Of a stretch of DNA of 64,000 nucleotides, positions 1-9,478 are shown piece after piece. Within the stretch, counting starts at the first letter, position 1. Every line of letters begins with the position of its first letter. The stretch lies in assembly GCA_021805865.1 (NCBI GenBank), contig JAJZDX010000012.1, positions 62,001 through 126,000 on the forward strand, given 5' to 3'. The position numbers and the translations under genes were made by a program. This stretch comes from Pseudomonadota bacterium. GTDB taxonomy: Bacteria; Pseudomonadota; Gammaproteobacteria; Steroidobacterales; Steroidobacteraceae. The notes under the pieces were generated by a model. It did no database searches, was not told where the DNA came from, and was given only the letters and a program-made list of their open reading frames with translations.

Positions 1-1605
1 CTGTCCGGCGGCGGCAAGGGCCCGGCTCCGGCTTCTCTGGCTCCCGCCGCAGCGGGGTCCTCGAAGCGCGTTGCTGCATTGCTGGCGGAAGCCGATGCTC
101 GGTACGAGGACGGCAGGTACGCCGAAGCCGCCGACCGGCTGCGGGAGGTGATCGCCCGCGACCCCCGTCACGCGCTTGCGCATTCCAACCTGGGCGCGAC
201 GCTCTGCCATCTAAGCCGCTATGGCGAAGCGGAGCAGGCGTTGCGCCGGGCCATCGAGCTCAAGGCTTCCTGTCCCGGGGCGCATTTCACTCTGGGCTCG
301 CTGCTGCGCGCCAAGGGACAGGTCCGGGCGGCCGAGACCGCGCTGCGCCGGGCGGTCAAGGCGGACCCGCGGGATCCTCGAGCACTGGTCGAGCTCGGCC
401 TCACACTCGGCATGTTGGGGCAGCTGGACGATGCCCGGGACTGTATCGAGAAGGCGCTGCGCCTGAAGGCGCGCGAGGCAGGGGCGCTCGGCGTACTCGG
501 CTGGCTGGAAATGCTGGAGGGCCGCTTCGAGGCAGCCGAACGACACTTTCGCGCCGCGCTCGAAGTCGATCCTGGGCGGACGATGGCCTTGGCCTCGCTT
601 GCGTCGCTGCGCCGGATGACGGCGGCGGACCAGGACTGGCTTGAAAGGACCGAGCTGATTCTGAAGGGCGGCGTGCCGGCGGCGGAAGAGGCTAGGCTGC
701 GCTTCGCCCTGGGCAAGTACTTCGATGATCTGGGCCAGTATTCCCGCGCATTCGAGCACTACAAGCGCGGCAACGAGCTGCACAAAGGGCTGGCGGCGAA
801 ATACGACCGGCAGGAGCGCACGCAGCTGATCGACGATATCATCCGCGTGTACTCGCAGGAACGCCTCGCCGAGGTTGCCGAGGGCGCAAGCGACTCGGAA
901 AAGCCGGTCTTCGTCGTCGGCATGATGCGCTCGGGCACTTCCCTGGTGGAGCAGATCATCGCCAGTCATCCCAGCGCGGTCGGCGCGGGCGAGCTGGAGT
1001 TCTGGACGGACGTGACGAGCAAGCACGGCGAGACGCTTCGGCGTGAGCCGCCGGATGCGGTGTTGGCCCGCAAGCTCGCCGATTCCTATCTCAAGGTCCT
1101 CGGCCGGCACTCCTCCGAGGCGCTGCGGGTGGTCGACAAGGCCACCTTCAACAGCGACTTCCTGGGCCCCATACACCGCGTGTTTCCGAAAGCACGCATT
1201 CTCTACCTGCGGCGCGATCCGGTCGACACCTGTCTCTCCTGCTACTTCCAGGACTTCGCCAACATGGCGAGCTTCACCCTGGATCTGTCGGACCTGGCGC
1301 ACTACTACCGCGAGCACCACCGCCTGGTCCAGCACTGGCGCACGGTGTTGCCCCAGGACGTCTTTCTGGAAGTGCCCTACGCGGAATTGGTGGCCGACCA
1401 GGAGGGCTGGACCCGCCGGATCATCGAATTCCTCGGCCTGCCCTGGGATCCGAAGGTTCTCGACTTCCAAAGCACCCGGCGGCCCGTGCTGACGGCGAGT
1501 GCCTGGCAGGTGCGCCAGAAGGTCTACACGAGCTCGGTCGGACGCTGGAAGCACTACGAGAAATTCATCGGCCCGCTGCTCAAATTGCGCAACCTCTCGC
1601 CTTGA
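1..1605 (+). CDS. TPR-repeat sulfotransferase family protein (5' end outside window)
   Basis: The frame is open from base 1, so the true start probably lies upstream; a TTG at 79 is only the first possible start inside the window. The N-terminal half is a run of tetratricopeptide repeats of roughly 34 residues with the usual small-residue pattern. The C-terminal half is a sulfotransferase domain with a PAPS-binding loop (VGMMRSGTSLVEQ) and a downstream RRDPVDTCLSCYFQDF segment that fits the 3'-phosphate site. This TPR plus sulfotransferase layout is common in Proteobacteria; the substrate is usually unknown. Transfer of sulfate to a surface glycan is plausible because glycosyltransferases follow. 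A gap of 343 bp separates it from the next gene. Family call is strong; substrate is inference. Confidence 0.85.
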   Translation: MSGGGKGPAPASLAPAAAGSSKRVAALLAEADARYEDGRYAEAADRLREVIARDPRHALAHSNLGATLCHLSRYGEAEQALRRAIELKASCPGAHFTLGSLLRAKGQVRAAETALRRAVKADPRDPRALVELGLTLGMLGQLDDARDCIEKALRLKAREAGALGVLGWLEMLEGRFEAAERHFRAALEVDPGRTMALASLASLRRMTAADQDWLERTELILKGGVPAAEEARLRFALGKYFDDLGQYSRAFEHYKRGNELHKGLAAKYDRQERTQLIDDIIRVYSQERLAEVAEGASDSEKPVFVVGMMRSGTSLVEQIIASHPSAVGAGELEFWTDVTSKHGETLRREPPDAVLARKLADSYLKVLGRHSSEALRVVDKATFNSDFLGPIHRVFPKARILYLRRDPVDTCLSCYFQDFANMASFTLDLSDLAHYYREHHRLVQHWRTVLPQDVFLEVPYAELVADQEGWTRRIIEFLGLPWDPKVLDFQSTRRPVLTASAWQVRQKVYTSSVGRWKHYEKFIGPLLKLRNLSP

Positions 1606-1948
1606 TCCATGGCACCTTTGTCGAGCCGGAACACCGCCGCGGGGGGCGTTGATCGTGGCTGTGTGTGCAGGAGGTCCCGGAGCGATCGCTCTCAGCGGGT
1701 ACGCGCTGCGCCGTTCCGAGGTGGCCCCGCCGGGCTTTCGGTATACAAAGGGAACCGTGCAATTCCAAAGTCGCCCGTTCAACTCGAGACAGCATGAGCG
1801 CACGAGAAACTGCCGAGCCAGTCACGCCCGGGTGCTCTTGCGCTAAGACACAATGAATCTGTTCCGGTCGGTTTTCTGGGACGCGCTCTGTGCGCGCCGA
1901 TGGATCGAGTCCTGGCGCTTTGCGTGCGATGCCGCGCTTGGAGGGTCG

Positions 1949-3163
1949 ATGGTTGCGGTGGTCACAGCCGCGAGAGCAGGTGCTGAATCTCTCCCAGTGC
2001 CTCAGCTCGAGCTGACGATTTTGATGCCGTGCCTCAATGAGGCGGAGACCGTTTCGACATGCGTGAGGAAGGCGCGCGCCTTTCTCGATCGCACGGGCGT
2101 TGTGGGGGAAGTACTGGTCGCCGACAATGGCTCCACCGACGGCTCGCGCGAGCTCGCACGCAACGCCGGGGCGCGTGTGGTGCGCATCGCCGCCAAAGGC
2201 TATGGCAACGCACTGATGGGTGGGATCGAGTCGGCGCGCGGCCGGTTCGTGATCATGGCGGATGCCGACGACAGCTATGATTTCTCGCAGCTGGACGGCT
2301 TCCTCGAGTCGCTGCGTGGCGGCAACACGCTGGTGATCGGCCACCGGTTTCGAGGCGGAATCCGCCCCGGGGCCATGCCCTGGATGCACCGCTACCTCGG
2401 CAATCCGGTCCTGAGCTTTCTCGGCCGGCTGTTCTTTTCCTGCCGGATCGGCGACTTTCATTGCGGTCTGCGCGGGATCGAGCGTACCGCGGCGCTGCGG
2501 CTGGGCCTGAGCGCTCCGGGCATGGAATTCGCGAGCGAGATGATCGTCAAAGCCGCGCTCGCCCGCTGGAAAATCGCCGAGGTGCCCACGACCCTTTCTC
2601 CGGCCGGCCGGTCGCGGCCGCCGCATTTGAGAAGCTGGCGCGACGGCTGGCGGCATCTGCGCTTTCTGCTCATCATGAGCCCGCGCTGGCTTCTGTTGTA
2701 CCCGGGGATGCTGCTGATCACCGCCGGTCTTGCGGTGGAGCTGGCGATCCTGCGCGGACCTGTCGTCATTCACGGCGTTGGATTCGACATCCAGACGATG
2801 CTGTACGCAGCCGGAGCGACGATCCTCGGCCTGCAGCTCGTCCTGTTCTCGGTCATCGGGCGCACGGTCGGGGTATTGAAGCGTCTATTGCCGATGACCC
2901 CCAGGCTGAGGGCGTTCCTGCGAGCATTCACGGTCGAGCGCGGGGTCCTCCTCGGGGTGTCGCTCGGCCTGGCGGGCCTATGCCTTGCCGTGTATTCCGT
3001 CGACGCATGGGTGCGCGCCCGGCTGGGCGCGATGGATCCTGTGACCGCGATGCGAGTGGTGATCAGCTCTGTCACGATGATGCTCGCCGGCGGGGAGATC
3101 CTGTTCGCGTCCTTCCTCCTCGGCCTGATCGATGTGCGCCCGGGTGAAGGAATCGGGATGTGA
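1949..3163 (+). CDS. family 2 glycosyltransferase with C-terminal membrane segments (polyprenyl-phosphate sugar synthase-like)
   Basis: The GT-A domain begins with LTILMPCLNEAETV and carries the acidic metal/nucleotide-sugar motif ADADDSYD, as in dolichol-phosphate-mannose synthase relatives. The last third holds about four hydrophobic helices, so the enzyme is membrane anchored. Enzymes of this type transfer a sugar from a nucleotide donor to a polyprenyl phosphate on the cytoplasmic face. The frame is open from an ATG at 1853, but the ATG at 1949 has a GGAGG 4 nt upstream and gives a 404-residue protein of normal length; the 32 extra residues look unlike a coding N-terminus. The stop overlaps the GTG start of the next gene (GTGA), so the two are probably coupled. 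Sugar identity cannot be read from sequence. Confidence 0.85.
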   Translation: MVAVVTAARAGAESLPVPQLELTILMPCLNEAETVSTCVRKARAFLDRTGVVGEVLVADNGSTDGSRELARNAGARVVRIAAKGYGNALMGGIESARGRFVIMADADDSYDFSQLDGFLESLRGGNTLVIGHRFRGGIRPGAMPWMHRYLGNPVLSFLGRLFFSCRIGDFHCGLRGIERTAALRLGLSAPGMEFASEMIVKAALARWKIAEVPTTLSPAGRSRPPHLRSWRDGWRHLRFLLIMSPRWLLLYPGMLLITAGLAVELAILRGPVVIHGVGFDIQTMLYAAGATILGLQLVLFSVIGRTVGVLKRLLPMTPRLRAFLRAFTVERGVLLGVSLGLAGLCLAVYSVDAWVRARLGAMDPVTAMRVVISSVTMMLAGGEILFASFLLGLIDVRPGEGIGM

Positions 3164-5238
3164 GCGCTGCGGACGGACCGCTCGCGCTGCCGCGGACGCG
3201 CCCCTCTCTTCTCGATGTGCCGAAGCGGTTGGCGGCATCGCCGCGATTCCTCGTCTATGTGTCCTGCACCTTCCTTGTCGTGCTCACGAGCTTCTGGCTC
3301 GGCAAGGCCATGGGGTGGGACGCCATGGATTACCACGTCTATGCGGGATTCAGTGCGCTGCATGACCGCTTTGGCCAGGATTACTTCGCGGCAGGACCGC
3401 AGGGATACTTCAATCCCTACGCCTACGTGCCGTTTTATCTGCTGCTGCGCTCCCCGCTCACTGCGCTCGAGGATGCATCGATTCTGGCGGTGCTCCAGGG
3501 CGGCATCCTGTGGCTGACCTACGAGCTCGCGATCCGCGTCGTGCCGCCGGACACGCCGAAGATCCGCGTGGCGGTCGGGGCTCTGGCAACCGTATTCGCG
3601 TTCGCCAACCCCGTGCTCATCGATCAATTCGGCTCGAGCCTCACCGACGTCACGACGGGCGAAATCGCGCTCGCCGGCTGGCTGGTACTGCTCGGCGCCG
3701 TGTGCACGCCCGGTGCGATGCGGGTCGTGGGGGCGGCGTTGCTCCTCGGAGCGGCCAGCGCCCTCAAGCCCACCAATGCCGTGCACGCGGTATCGGCGGC
3801 GACCGTGCTGCTGTTCATCCCGGGGACGTGGAGAAGCAGATTTCGCTTCGCCGCGCTGTTCGCCGTCGCCCTTGCCGCGGGTTTCGTGCTCATCAACGCG
3901 CCCTGGTCGATCCACCTCGAGCGGCACTTCGGCAATCCGGTGTTCCCTCTTCTGAACGGCTTGTTCCGCTCGCCCGAGTACTCGACGGCGTCGATGCTGG
4001 ACCACCGTTTCATTCCCACATCGCTCGGCGCCGCGCTGCTGCGCCCGTTTGCGATGATCGCGCCGGTCTCCATGGTGGATTTCGAGCTCGCGGCGCCGGA
4101 TCTGCGCTATGCCGTGTTGCTGGTGTTGGCGCTGCTTGTGGTGCTGCGGATCCTTTGGCGGCGGATACGCGGGGTTGCGAATCCCGCAGCGTCCAGGCAG
4201 CACGCTCTGGCGAGCCGCGCGCTGGCTGCGCTCGGGTGCGCGTTCCTCGTGGACTGGGTGCTCTGGCTCACTGCATCGGGCAACGGTCGCTACTTCATCC
4301 CCGCCGCATGCGTCGCCGCGGTCTTGGATATCGCGCTCATCTTTCGCCTGTTTGCCGGCCGCCCCGCGGCGCGCAATTACGTGCTCGCCGCGATTTTCCT
4401 AGTGCAGTTCTTCCAGCTGTACGCGGGAACCGATTTTCGCAGCTACCTCCCCTGGGTGGCCGGGCCCTGGTACGGCGTCTCGGCGCCGGCCCGCCTCGAT
4501 TCCCGGGCGGACCTGTACTTCATGGTCGGTACGCAGACCAACTCCTACATCATTCCCGACCTGCCCGCGCAATCCGGCTTCGTCAACCTTGACGGCGCGT
4601 ATGTACTCGGACCTCATGGGCCGAACGGCAGGCGCATCGAATCGCTGATTCGCCGGTACGCGCCAAATCTGCGGGTTCTGTGGGCCGGCCAGTTGATCCA
4701 TGGCGGCCGAGAGGCCGCTCCGTGGGATCTCGAGAGAGTTGACGACGCGCTCGAGCCCTTCGGGCTGAAGGCGGATGCCGGTCGCTGCTCGACGATCGTC
4801 ACGCATGGAATCGACAGCAAGTTTACCTTCGCGATCGCTGCTCTCGGCCGGCCCCGGTCGGCGCCACGGTCCGCGGATACCGGTTACCTCGCGACCTGCC
4901 AGGTCAGCCGGGACGGGCCGCTTCGCGTGCAGCCGCTGCCGGGGCAGCGTGCCGCCGACCTCGCATTCGATCACCTGGAAAATGCGTGCCCGGCGCTGTT
5001 TCAGCCCTCAGGTCCGAACGATATGGTTTTGGGCGACGCGGGCCGGGGTTATGTCTTCGTGCGCTACTACCCCGGAACCGGCATCCAGGCGTGGACCGGC
5101 CGTGGCGCGCTCTGGTTCCAGAAATTGATCGGCGGAACGGAGGAGGATGCCGGCCCGATGAGACTGTGGGAGAGCTCGCCGCCCAGGGTCGCCTGCGGGC
5201 TGCAGGGAGGGGGATTCCTGAAGCGGCTGTCGCCGTGA
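3160..5238 (+). CDS. large polytopic membrane protein, GT-C glycosyltransferase-like
   Basis: The 692-residue protein starts at a GTG overlapping the previous stop. It has about ten or more hydrophobic helices across the first 430 residues, followed by a soluble C-terminal portion of about 250 residues. After the first helix comes an acidic loop containing GWDAMDYHVY, which resembles the catalytic acidic loop of GT-C enzymes that use polyprenyl-phosphate sugars on the periplasmic face. I do not recognise a specific family. The upstream gene could make the lipid-linked donor and this protein could use it. It ends in a second GTGA overlap with the next glycosyltransferase, so the three genes form one operon. 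The GT-C assignment is inference from topology and loop position. Confidence 0.7.
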   Translation: MSAADGPLALPRTRPSLLDVPKRLAASPRFLVYVSCTFLVVLTSFWLGKAMGWDAMDYHVYAGFSALHDRFGQDYFAAGPQGYFNPYAYVPFYLLLRSPLTALEDASILAVLQGGILWLTYELAIRVVPPDTPKIRVAVGALATVFAFANPVLIDQFGSSLTDVTTGEIALAGWLVLLGAVCTPGAMRVVGAALLLGAASALKPTNAVHAVSAATVLLFIPGTWRSRFRFAALFAVALAAGFVLINAPWSIHLERHFGNPVFPLLNGLFRSPEYSTASMLDHRFIPTSLGAALLRPFAMIAPVSMVDFELAAPDLRYAVLLVLALLVVLRILWRRIRGVANPAASRQHALASRALAALGCAFLVDWVLWLTASGNGRYFIPAACVAAVLDIALIFRLFAGRPAARNYVLAAIFLVQFFQLYAGTDFRSYLPWVAGPWYGVSAPARLDSRADLYFMVGTQTNSYIIPDLPAQSGFVNLDGAYVLGPHGPNGRRIESLIRRYAPNLRVLWAGQLIHGGREAAPWDLERVDDALEPFGLKADAGRCSTIVTHGIDSKFTFAIAALGRPRSAPRSADTGYLATCQVSRDGPLRVQPLPGQRAADLAFDHLENACPALFQPSGPNDMVLGDAGRGYVFVRYYPGTGIQAWTGRGALWFQKLIGGTEEDAGPMRLWESSPPRVACGLQGGGFLKRLSP

Positions 5239-6233
5239 CCGGCGTCCCCGAGGCGGGTGAGGAGTCCGGCTTGAGCCGGGTCCGGATCATCGTGCCCGTC
5301 CGCAACGGCGGAGCCCGGTGGCGTGAGGCGGCGCAGGCCCTTCGTGCGGCGTTATCCGATCCTTCCCTGGTGGCGGTCGTCGACTCCCGGTCGGCGGATG
5401 GCAGCGATCGCACGGCGTTGGACAGCGGGTTCGAGCTCGAGCGGATCGACCCCGGGACGTTCAATCATGGCAGGACCCGCCAATGGGCCGTCGAGCGATT
5501 CTGTGCGGGCAGGGAGTTCGCGGTCTTCTTGACCCACGATGCGGTTCTCGAAGGACGGGAATCACTCCCTGAACTCCTTGCCGCCTTCTCGGATCCGCAA
5601 GTGGGAGCCGCCTACGGGCGCCAGCTCCCTCACCCCGGCGCCGGGCCCTTCGAGGCTCACATGATCCTGTTCAACTACGGGACCATGAGCGAGACGAGAT
5701 CGCTTGCGGATGCGCCCCGGCTCGGGATCAAGGCGGCGTATATCTCCAACTCGTTCGCAGCTTACCGGCTCTCCGCGCTGCGGGCGTGCGGCGGCTTTCC
5801 CGGCCATCTCATCCTCGGCGAGGACACGGGCGCGGCGATCCGGATGCTCCTGACGGGATGGAGAATCAGATATTGCGCGGAAGCGCGCGTTCGCCACTCG
5901 CATGCGTACACCCTGGCGCAGGAGACACAGCGGTACTTCGACTTCGGAGTGCTGCATGCACAGCTGCCGGAGCTGATGCGCAATTTCGGCGACGCGGAGG
6001 GCGAGGGTGCAAGATTCGTCGCCTCGGAGCTGCGCTACGTCGCGGCGAATGCGCCGCTGCTGCTACCCCTCGTTCCCGTGCGCAATGCCGCCAAATACGC
6101 CGGCTACCGGCTGGGGCGCGGGTTCAGGCGGCTGCCGAATGGCCTGTGCCGGCGGTTGAGCATGACCAAGGTCTTCTGGGACGGGCCGAAGACAAAGGAC
6201 GACCGCGCTCAGATCCGCCGGAACACGCCGTAG
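5235..6233 (+). CDS. family 2 glycosyltransferase (rhamnosyltransferase-like)
   Basis: The GTG at 5235 overlaps the stop of the membrane protein and gives 332 residues; the frame is open further upstream, but that part lies inside the previous gene. The sequence begins VRIIVPVRNGGARW, has VVDSRSADGSDR for the nucleotide-sugar site, an FLTHDAVLEG segment in place of a classical DxD, and ILGEDTGAAIRML near the catalytic base position. This pattern is typical of rhamnosyl- and related GT2 transferases acting on O-antigen or exopolysaccharide. It is the last gene of the plus-strand operon and its 3' end overlaps the convergent methyltransferase by 25 bp. Confidence 0.8.
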   Translation: MTGVPEAGEESGLSRVRIIVPVRNGGARWREAAQALRAALSDPSLVAVVDSRSADGSDRTALDSGFELERIDPGTFNHGRTRQWAVERFCAGREFAVFLTHDAVLEGRESLPELLAAFSDPQVGAAYGRQLPHPGAGPFEAHMILFNYGTMSETRSLADAPRLGIKAAYISNSFAAYRLSALRACGGFPGHLILGEDTGAAIRMLLTGWRIRYCAEARVRHSHAYTLAQETQRYFDFGVLHAQLPELMRNFGDAEGEGARFVASELRYVAANAPLLLPLVPVRNAAKYAGYRLGRGFRRLPNGLCRRLSMTKVFWDGPKTKDDRAQIRRNTP

Positions 6234-6772
6234 ATCGCGTAATAGCGGAAATGGCGGTCGAGCCGCCGCGAGCGAAACGGCTGATGGAATATCCCCGCCA
6301 GCTGAAATCCGGCGCTGCGGATCGTGCCGACCAAAGCACCCTCGGGATAGTGGCGCTTGTGATCCGGGTCGCTGTCGAAGCCGCGCGCCCCCGGGACCCC
6401 CACGACCAGGCCGCCGCGGACCCTGAGCACTCGATGGATCTCCGCGAGCAGCGGCTCGGGATGCTCTAGATGCTCGAGCACATTGTCGAGGACCGTCCCC
6501 TCGAATTCGCCGTCGGCGAACGGCAGCCGGTCCGGCTGCATGAGCTGCACCGGCAGTCCCCGGCTTTGGCAGAACGCCACGGCCTGCGGATTCACGTCCA
6601 CCCCGATCGTGTGCGGGCGATGGCGCACAAAGTCGCCGATGCCGCAACCGATGTCGAGCACCGAGCCGCCCAGATGTCTGCGGATCCTCGGGTACAGCCA
6701 CAGGTCACGATACCAGAGGCCGGCGAGCTTGCGCCGCCGGAGCTGCTCGAAATACTCCTCATGGTCGGTCAT
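6209..6772 (-). CDS. class I SAM-dependent methyltransferase
   Basis: The 187-residue protein carries SAM-binding motif I (VLDIGCGIGDF), an acidic residue at the end of strand 2 (IGVDVNP), and GTVLDNVLEHLEHPEPLL, the pattern of the Methyltransf_11/23 type. It is last in the minus-strand surface-glycan operon, 170 bp after the distal GtrA gene. Small methyltransferases in such clusters often cap or modify a sugar chain or the lipid carrier, but nothing here identifies the substrate. The start at 6772 is an ATG. Its 3' end overlaps the convergent glycosyltransferase. Confidence 0.8.
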   Translation of the reverse strand: MTDHEEYFEQLRRRKLAGLWYRDLWLYPRIRRHLGGSVLDIGCGIGDFVRHRPHTIGVDVNPQAVAFCQSRGLPVQLMQPDRLPFADGEFEGTVLDNVLEHLEHPEPLLAEIHRVLRVRGGLVVGVPGARGFDSDPDHKRHYPEGALVGTIRSAGFQLAGIFHQPFRSRRLDRHFRYYAIYGVFRRI

Positions 6773-6942
6773 GAGTCTGGCTCAATGGCTGCCTTCGCAT
6801 CTGGGCCTCCATGGGCCTCGTTCCCGTGCGGCCGACGTATCCGGGTGTCCGCGGCGGAACAAACGTGAAAATTCCATGAAGACTCTCCGGCGGACCCGGC
6901 CGTCGGGCGTTGCGGTGCGCAACGGCTCGGGCACGACGCGGC

Positions 6943-7350
6943 TCAGAGGCTCTGCAGCCGGTTGCCCGTGCCCGTGCGGTACGTCACGAGCCGCTGCGCG
7001 AGGAAGCTGACCGGCGCATTGATCGCCGCCAGAAGGATCGCTGCCGCGATGTACCACAGGTGCAATCCACCCACGAGGAGTTTCAAGGCCGCCGTGTTCA
7101 CGCAAAGGAGCGTTGCGTTGACGAGCATGTAGCGTGCGGCGCCCGTGTGGCTTACGGACTGCACGGAGAACGTGAAACGCGCGTTGAGCAGGTACCCGGC
7201 AATGCTGCCGGCGATGAACGAAGCGACGTAGGCGAGGAGATAATTCAAGCCGGCGAGCCCGTGCAGCCCGCTCAGCACGGCGAGGCTCAGGCCGAGGCAG
7301 GTCAGGCCGACGGCACAGAATCGCAGCAGCTGTGTGAGCCGATCACCCAT
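6943..7350 (-). CDS. GtrA family membrane protein (distal copy)
   Basis: The 135-residue protein from the ATG at 7350 has four hydrophobic helices and the GtrA hallmarks: LRFCAVGLTCLGLSL at the start, NYLLAYVASFIAGSIAGYLLNARFTF in the middle and FLAQRLVTYR at the end. GtrA proteins are thought to flip polyprenyl-phosphate-linked sugars across the inner membrane. The longer open frame upstream is a shadow of the reductase gene. It is one of two GtrA genes in the operon, which suggests two lipid-linked sugars or a heteromeric flippase. Confidence 0.85.
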   Translation of the reverse strand: MGDRLTQLLRFCAVGLTCLGLSLAVLSGLHGLAGLNYLLAYVASFIAGSIAGYLLNARFTFSVQSVSHTGAARYMLVNATLLCVNTAALKLLVGGLHLWYIAAAILLAAINAPVSFLAQRLVTYRTGTGNRLQSL

Positions 7351-7403
7351 GGACCCCTTGATCTTGACCGCCGGCGCCAAGGCCGCGTATCGCTTCGGCA
7401 GAC

Positions 7404-8141
7404 TTAAAGAGCGACCCGCTTGAAAATTCCCTCGGGAATCATTCGCATGATCCACATGACAGGACGCCAGAATCCCGGTAAATATACCACATCGCGCCTC
7501 TTCTCGATGGCGCTCAGAATGCCGGCGGCGACCCGCTGCGGGCTCGCCCACAGAGGTCCCTTTGCGAACGCGGCCGTCATGGGAGTATCGACGAATCCCG
7601 GCTTGATCGTGAGCACCTGCACGCCCGCCGGACTCAGCTGTTGCCTCAGGCCGGACAGATACGCGCTCACCAACGCCTTGGCGCTTCCGTAGACATAGTT
7701 GCTGCGCCTGCCGCGGTCTCCTGCGACGGAAGAAATGACGGCCAACGTCCCGCAGCCCTGCATCGCGAGACGGGGCGCGATCCTCGTACACAACGCGACG
7801 ACCGACAGCGCGTTGGTGGACAATTCCCGCATCGTCAGGTCCACCGACCCCTCGCACGCATGCTGATCACTCAGCGTGCCGTGCGCAATGAGCACGATGT
7901 CGAGACCGCCGGCGGCCCGCATGGCCCGATCGAGCATGGCCTCGTGGGCCGCGAAGTCATTCACGTCCAGGGCCTCATACCCGACTTGGGAGGCGCCGCG
8001 GGTCGTCAGGTCGGAGGCGATCGCCGCCACGCGCTGCGCATTGCGGCCGACGAGATAAAGGGCCGCTCCCCTTTGGGCGAGGCCGCGGGCGGTTGCCTCG
8101 GCCATCGCCGAGGTCGCGCCGATGATGAGCGCCCTCTTCAT
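7404..8141 (-). CDS. SDR-family oxidoreductase, DprE2-like
   Basis: The 245-residue short-chain dehydrogenase starts at an ATG overlapping the stop of the FAD oxidase (ATGA). It has the NAD(P)-binding GATSAMAEATARGLA, NSA-equivalent IAHGTLSD, catalytic Ser in VISSVAGDRG and the YxxxK motif in YVYGSAKALV. In mycobacteria the DprE2 partner reduces the 2-keto intermediate made by DprE1 to decaprenyl-phosphate-arabinose. Its direct coupling to a DprE1-like oxidase and a UbiA-type transferase supports the same role here. The exact sugar is inference. Confidence 0.8.
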   Translation of the reverse strand: MKRALIIGATSAMAEATARGLAQRGAALYLVGRNAQRVAAIASDLTTRGASQVGYEALDVNDFAAHEAMLDRAMRAAGGLDIVLIAHGTLSDQHACEGSVDLTMRELSTNALSVVALCTRIAPRLAMQGCGTLAVISSVAGDRGRRSNYVYGSAKALVSAYLSGLRQQLSPAGVQVLTIKPGFVDTPMTAAFAKGPLWASPQRVAAGILSAIEKRRDVVYLPGFWRPVMWIMRMIPEGIFKRVAL

Positions 8142-9478
8142 GCGTCCGCCATGACCCTGCGCCAGAAGCTCGATGAGCACCGGGGGTTGGTAAAGCGCAG
8201 GAACTCCCCGTGACGAGGATATCCGGCGCGGAACAAGTCTCCCGGCATCCTCGCGTCCTTCGCCGGATACAGACGGCCGCCGGACTGCGCCACGATCGCG
8301 TCCAATCGCCCGAAAAGCGCCGCCAACGGGGCTCCCCGGTTCGGGAAGTCCAGGGCGAGGGTGATGCCGGACTGGGGGAAGGACAGCAGTCCCGGTGAGG
8401 CTCGATCGCCGAAACATTTGAGAATCGCGAGAAACGACCCCTCACCGGCGGCCGCGACTGCCCCGAGCAGGCTTCGGGCCGCCTCACCGGCGCCGCTCCC
8501 GGGTATGACGCACTGATATTGATGGAATCCGCGCGGTCCGTACAGTCGATTCCAATGGCGTATGCCATCGAGCGGGAAGAAGAATCTCTGAAAATGCTGC
8601 ACCGTTCGGGTGCGAAGTCTCCTCCGGTGGTAATGAGCCGCATTGAAGAGGCGCAGCGTCGCCGAATTGACCAACGAAACGGGCGGCGCAAAGGGCACGG
8701 CGAATCCGGTCCCGCCTGCGGGGCGCGGCGCGCTCGCGGCGCCGTCCGCATGGTTCGCTCGCTGCAATATGCCTCGACCGAGGCGCCTGCCCCGCGCGAG
8801 GCAGTCAACCCAGGCGACCGTGTACTCGAAGTCCTTCGCCGATTCAATGCTCAACTCGAGCAACTCGTCCAGGTCGGCGCACCGGATCGACTCGACGTCC
8901 AGCCACGGTCCGGCCACCCTCCGCAATCGCATCTGCGCCCATGTGACGACGCCCGTGAGGCCCAGGCCGCCGATCGTGGCGGCGAACCAGTCGGGTGTTT
9001 CCTCCGCCGAACACGACATACGCTCCCCGTCCGGGCGCAGAAGCTCGAATCGGGTCACGTGGCAGCCAAAGGTTCCCGCCCGATGATGGTTCTTTCCGTG
9101 CACATCGTTTGCAATGGCGCCCCCCACGGTGACGTACTGCGTTCCCGGCAAGACGCACGGAAACCATCCGGCCGGTACCACGACACTAAGAATATCCGCA
9201 AGCTGGACCCCGGCCTCGCAACTGAGGGTGCCCTGGTCCGCGTCGAAGCGGATGAAGCGGTCCAGGGTCCGTGTTTCGAGAAGAGCGCCGCCCACATTGA
9301 GGCAGCTGTCTCCGTAACTTCGCCCGTTTCCGAACGGCAGGACGGTGCAGCCGCCCGATATGTCCGGAAAGTCCTCGAATCGGCTGGAGAATCCATAGAC
9401 GCGGTGCTCTCCCCGGGCGACGTTTCCCCAGGAAGAAACGATTCGAGGCGGTCCGCGCTGCACGACCTTACCGCGCAA
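8138..9478 (-). CDS. FAD-linked oxidase, DprE1-like (polyprenyl-phosphoryl pentose 2-oxidase)
   Basis: The 446-residue protein has the VAO-fold FAD motifs of DprE1: PFGNGRSYGDS at residues 48-58 and VTVGGAIANDVHGKNHH ending at residue 132. The C-terminal half keeps FHQYQCVIP and the YPAKDAR segment, where Lys407 matches the lysine known to be important in mycobacterial DprE1. By memory alignment the benzothiazinone-target cysteine is replaced by Ala375. It should oxidise the 2-hydroxyl of a polyprenyl-phosphate ribofuranose, the first half of epimerisation to arabinose. The TTG start at 9478 overlaps the UbiA gene by 11 bp; GTG at 9463 is an alternative. The stop overlaps the DprE2-like start. 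Confidence 0.85.
   Translation of the reverse strand: MRGKVVQRGPPRIVSSWGNVARGEHRVYGFSSRFEDFPDISGGCTVLPFGNGRSYGDSCLNVGGALLETRTLDRFIRFDADQGTLSCEAGVQLADILSVVVPAGWFPCVLPGTQYVTVGGAIANDVHGKNHHRAGTFGCHVTRFELLRPDGERMSCSAEETPDWFAATIGGLGLTGVVTWAQMRLRRVAGPWLDVESIRCADLDELLELSIESAKDFEYTVAWVDCLARGRRLGRGILQRANHADGAASAPRPAGGTGFAVPFAPPVSLVNSATLRLFNAAHYHRRRLRTRTVQHFQRFFFPLDGIRHWNRLYGPRGFHQYQCVIPGSGAGEAARSLLGAVAAAGEGSFLAILKCFGDRASPGLLSFPQSGITLALDFPNRGAPLAALFGRLDAIVAQSGGRLYPAKDARMPGDLFRAGYPRHGEFLRFTNPRCSSSFWRRVMADA

Noticed and set aside
211-1803. Long antisense frame over the TPR-sulfotransferase gene
   Set aside because: It mirrors the codon pattern of the plus-strand gene and has no domain of its own; long antisense frames are expected in GC-rich DNA.
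1853-1948. N-terminal 32 residues of the first family 2 glycosyltransferase
   Set aside because: The ATG at 1949 has a good ribosome site and the upstream residues do not resemble the family N-terminus.
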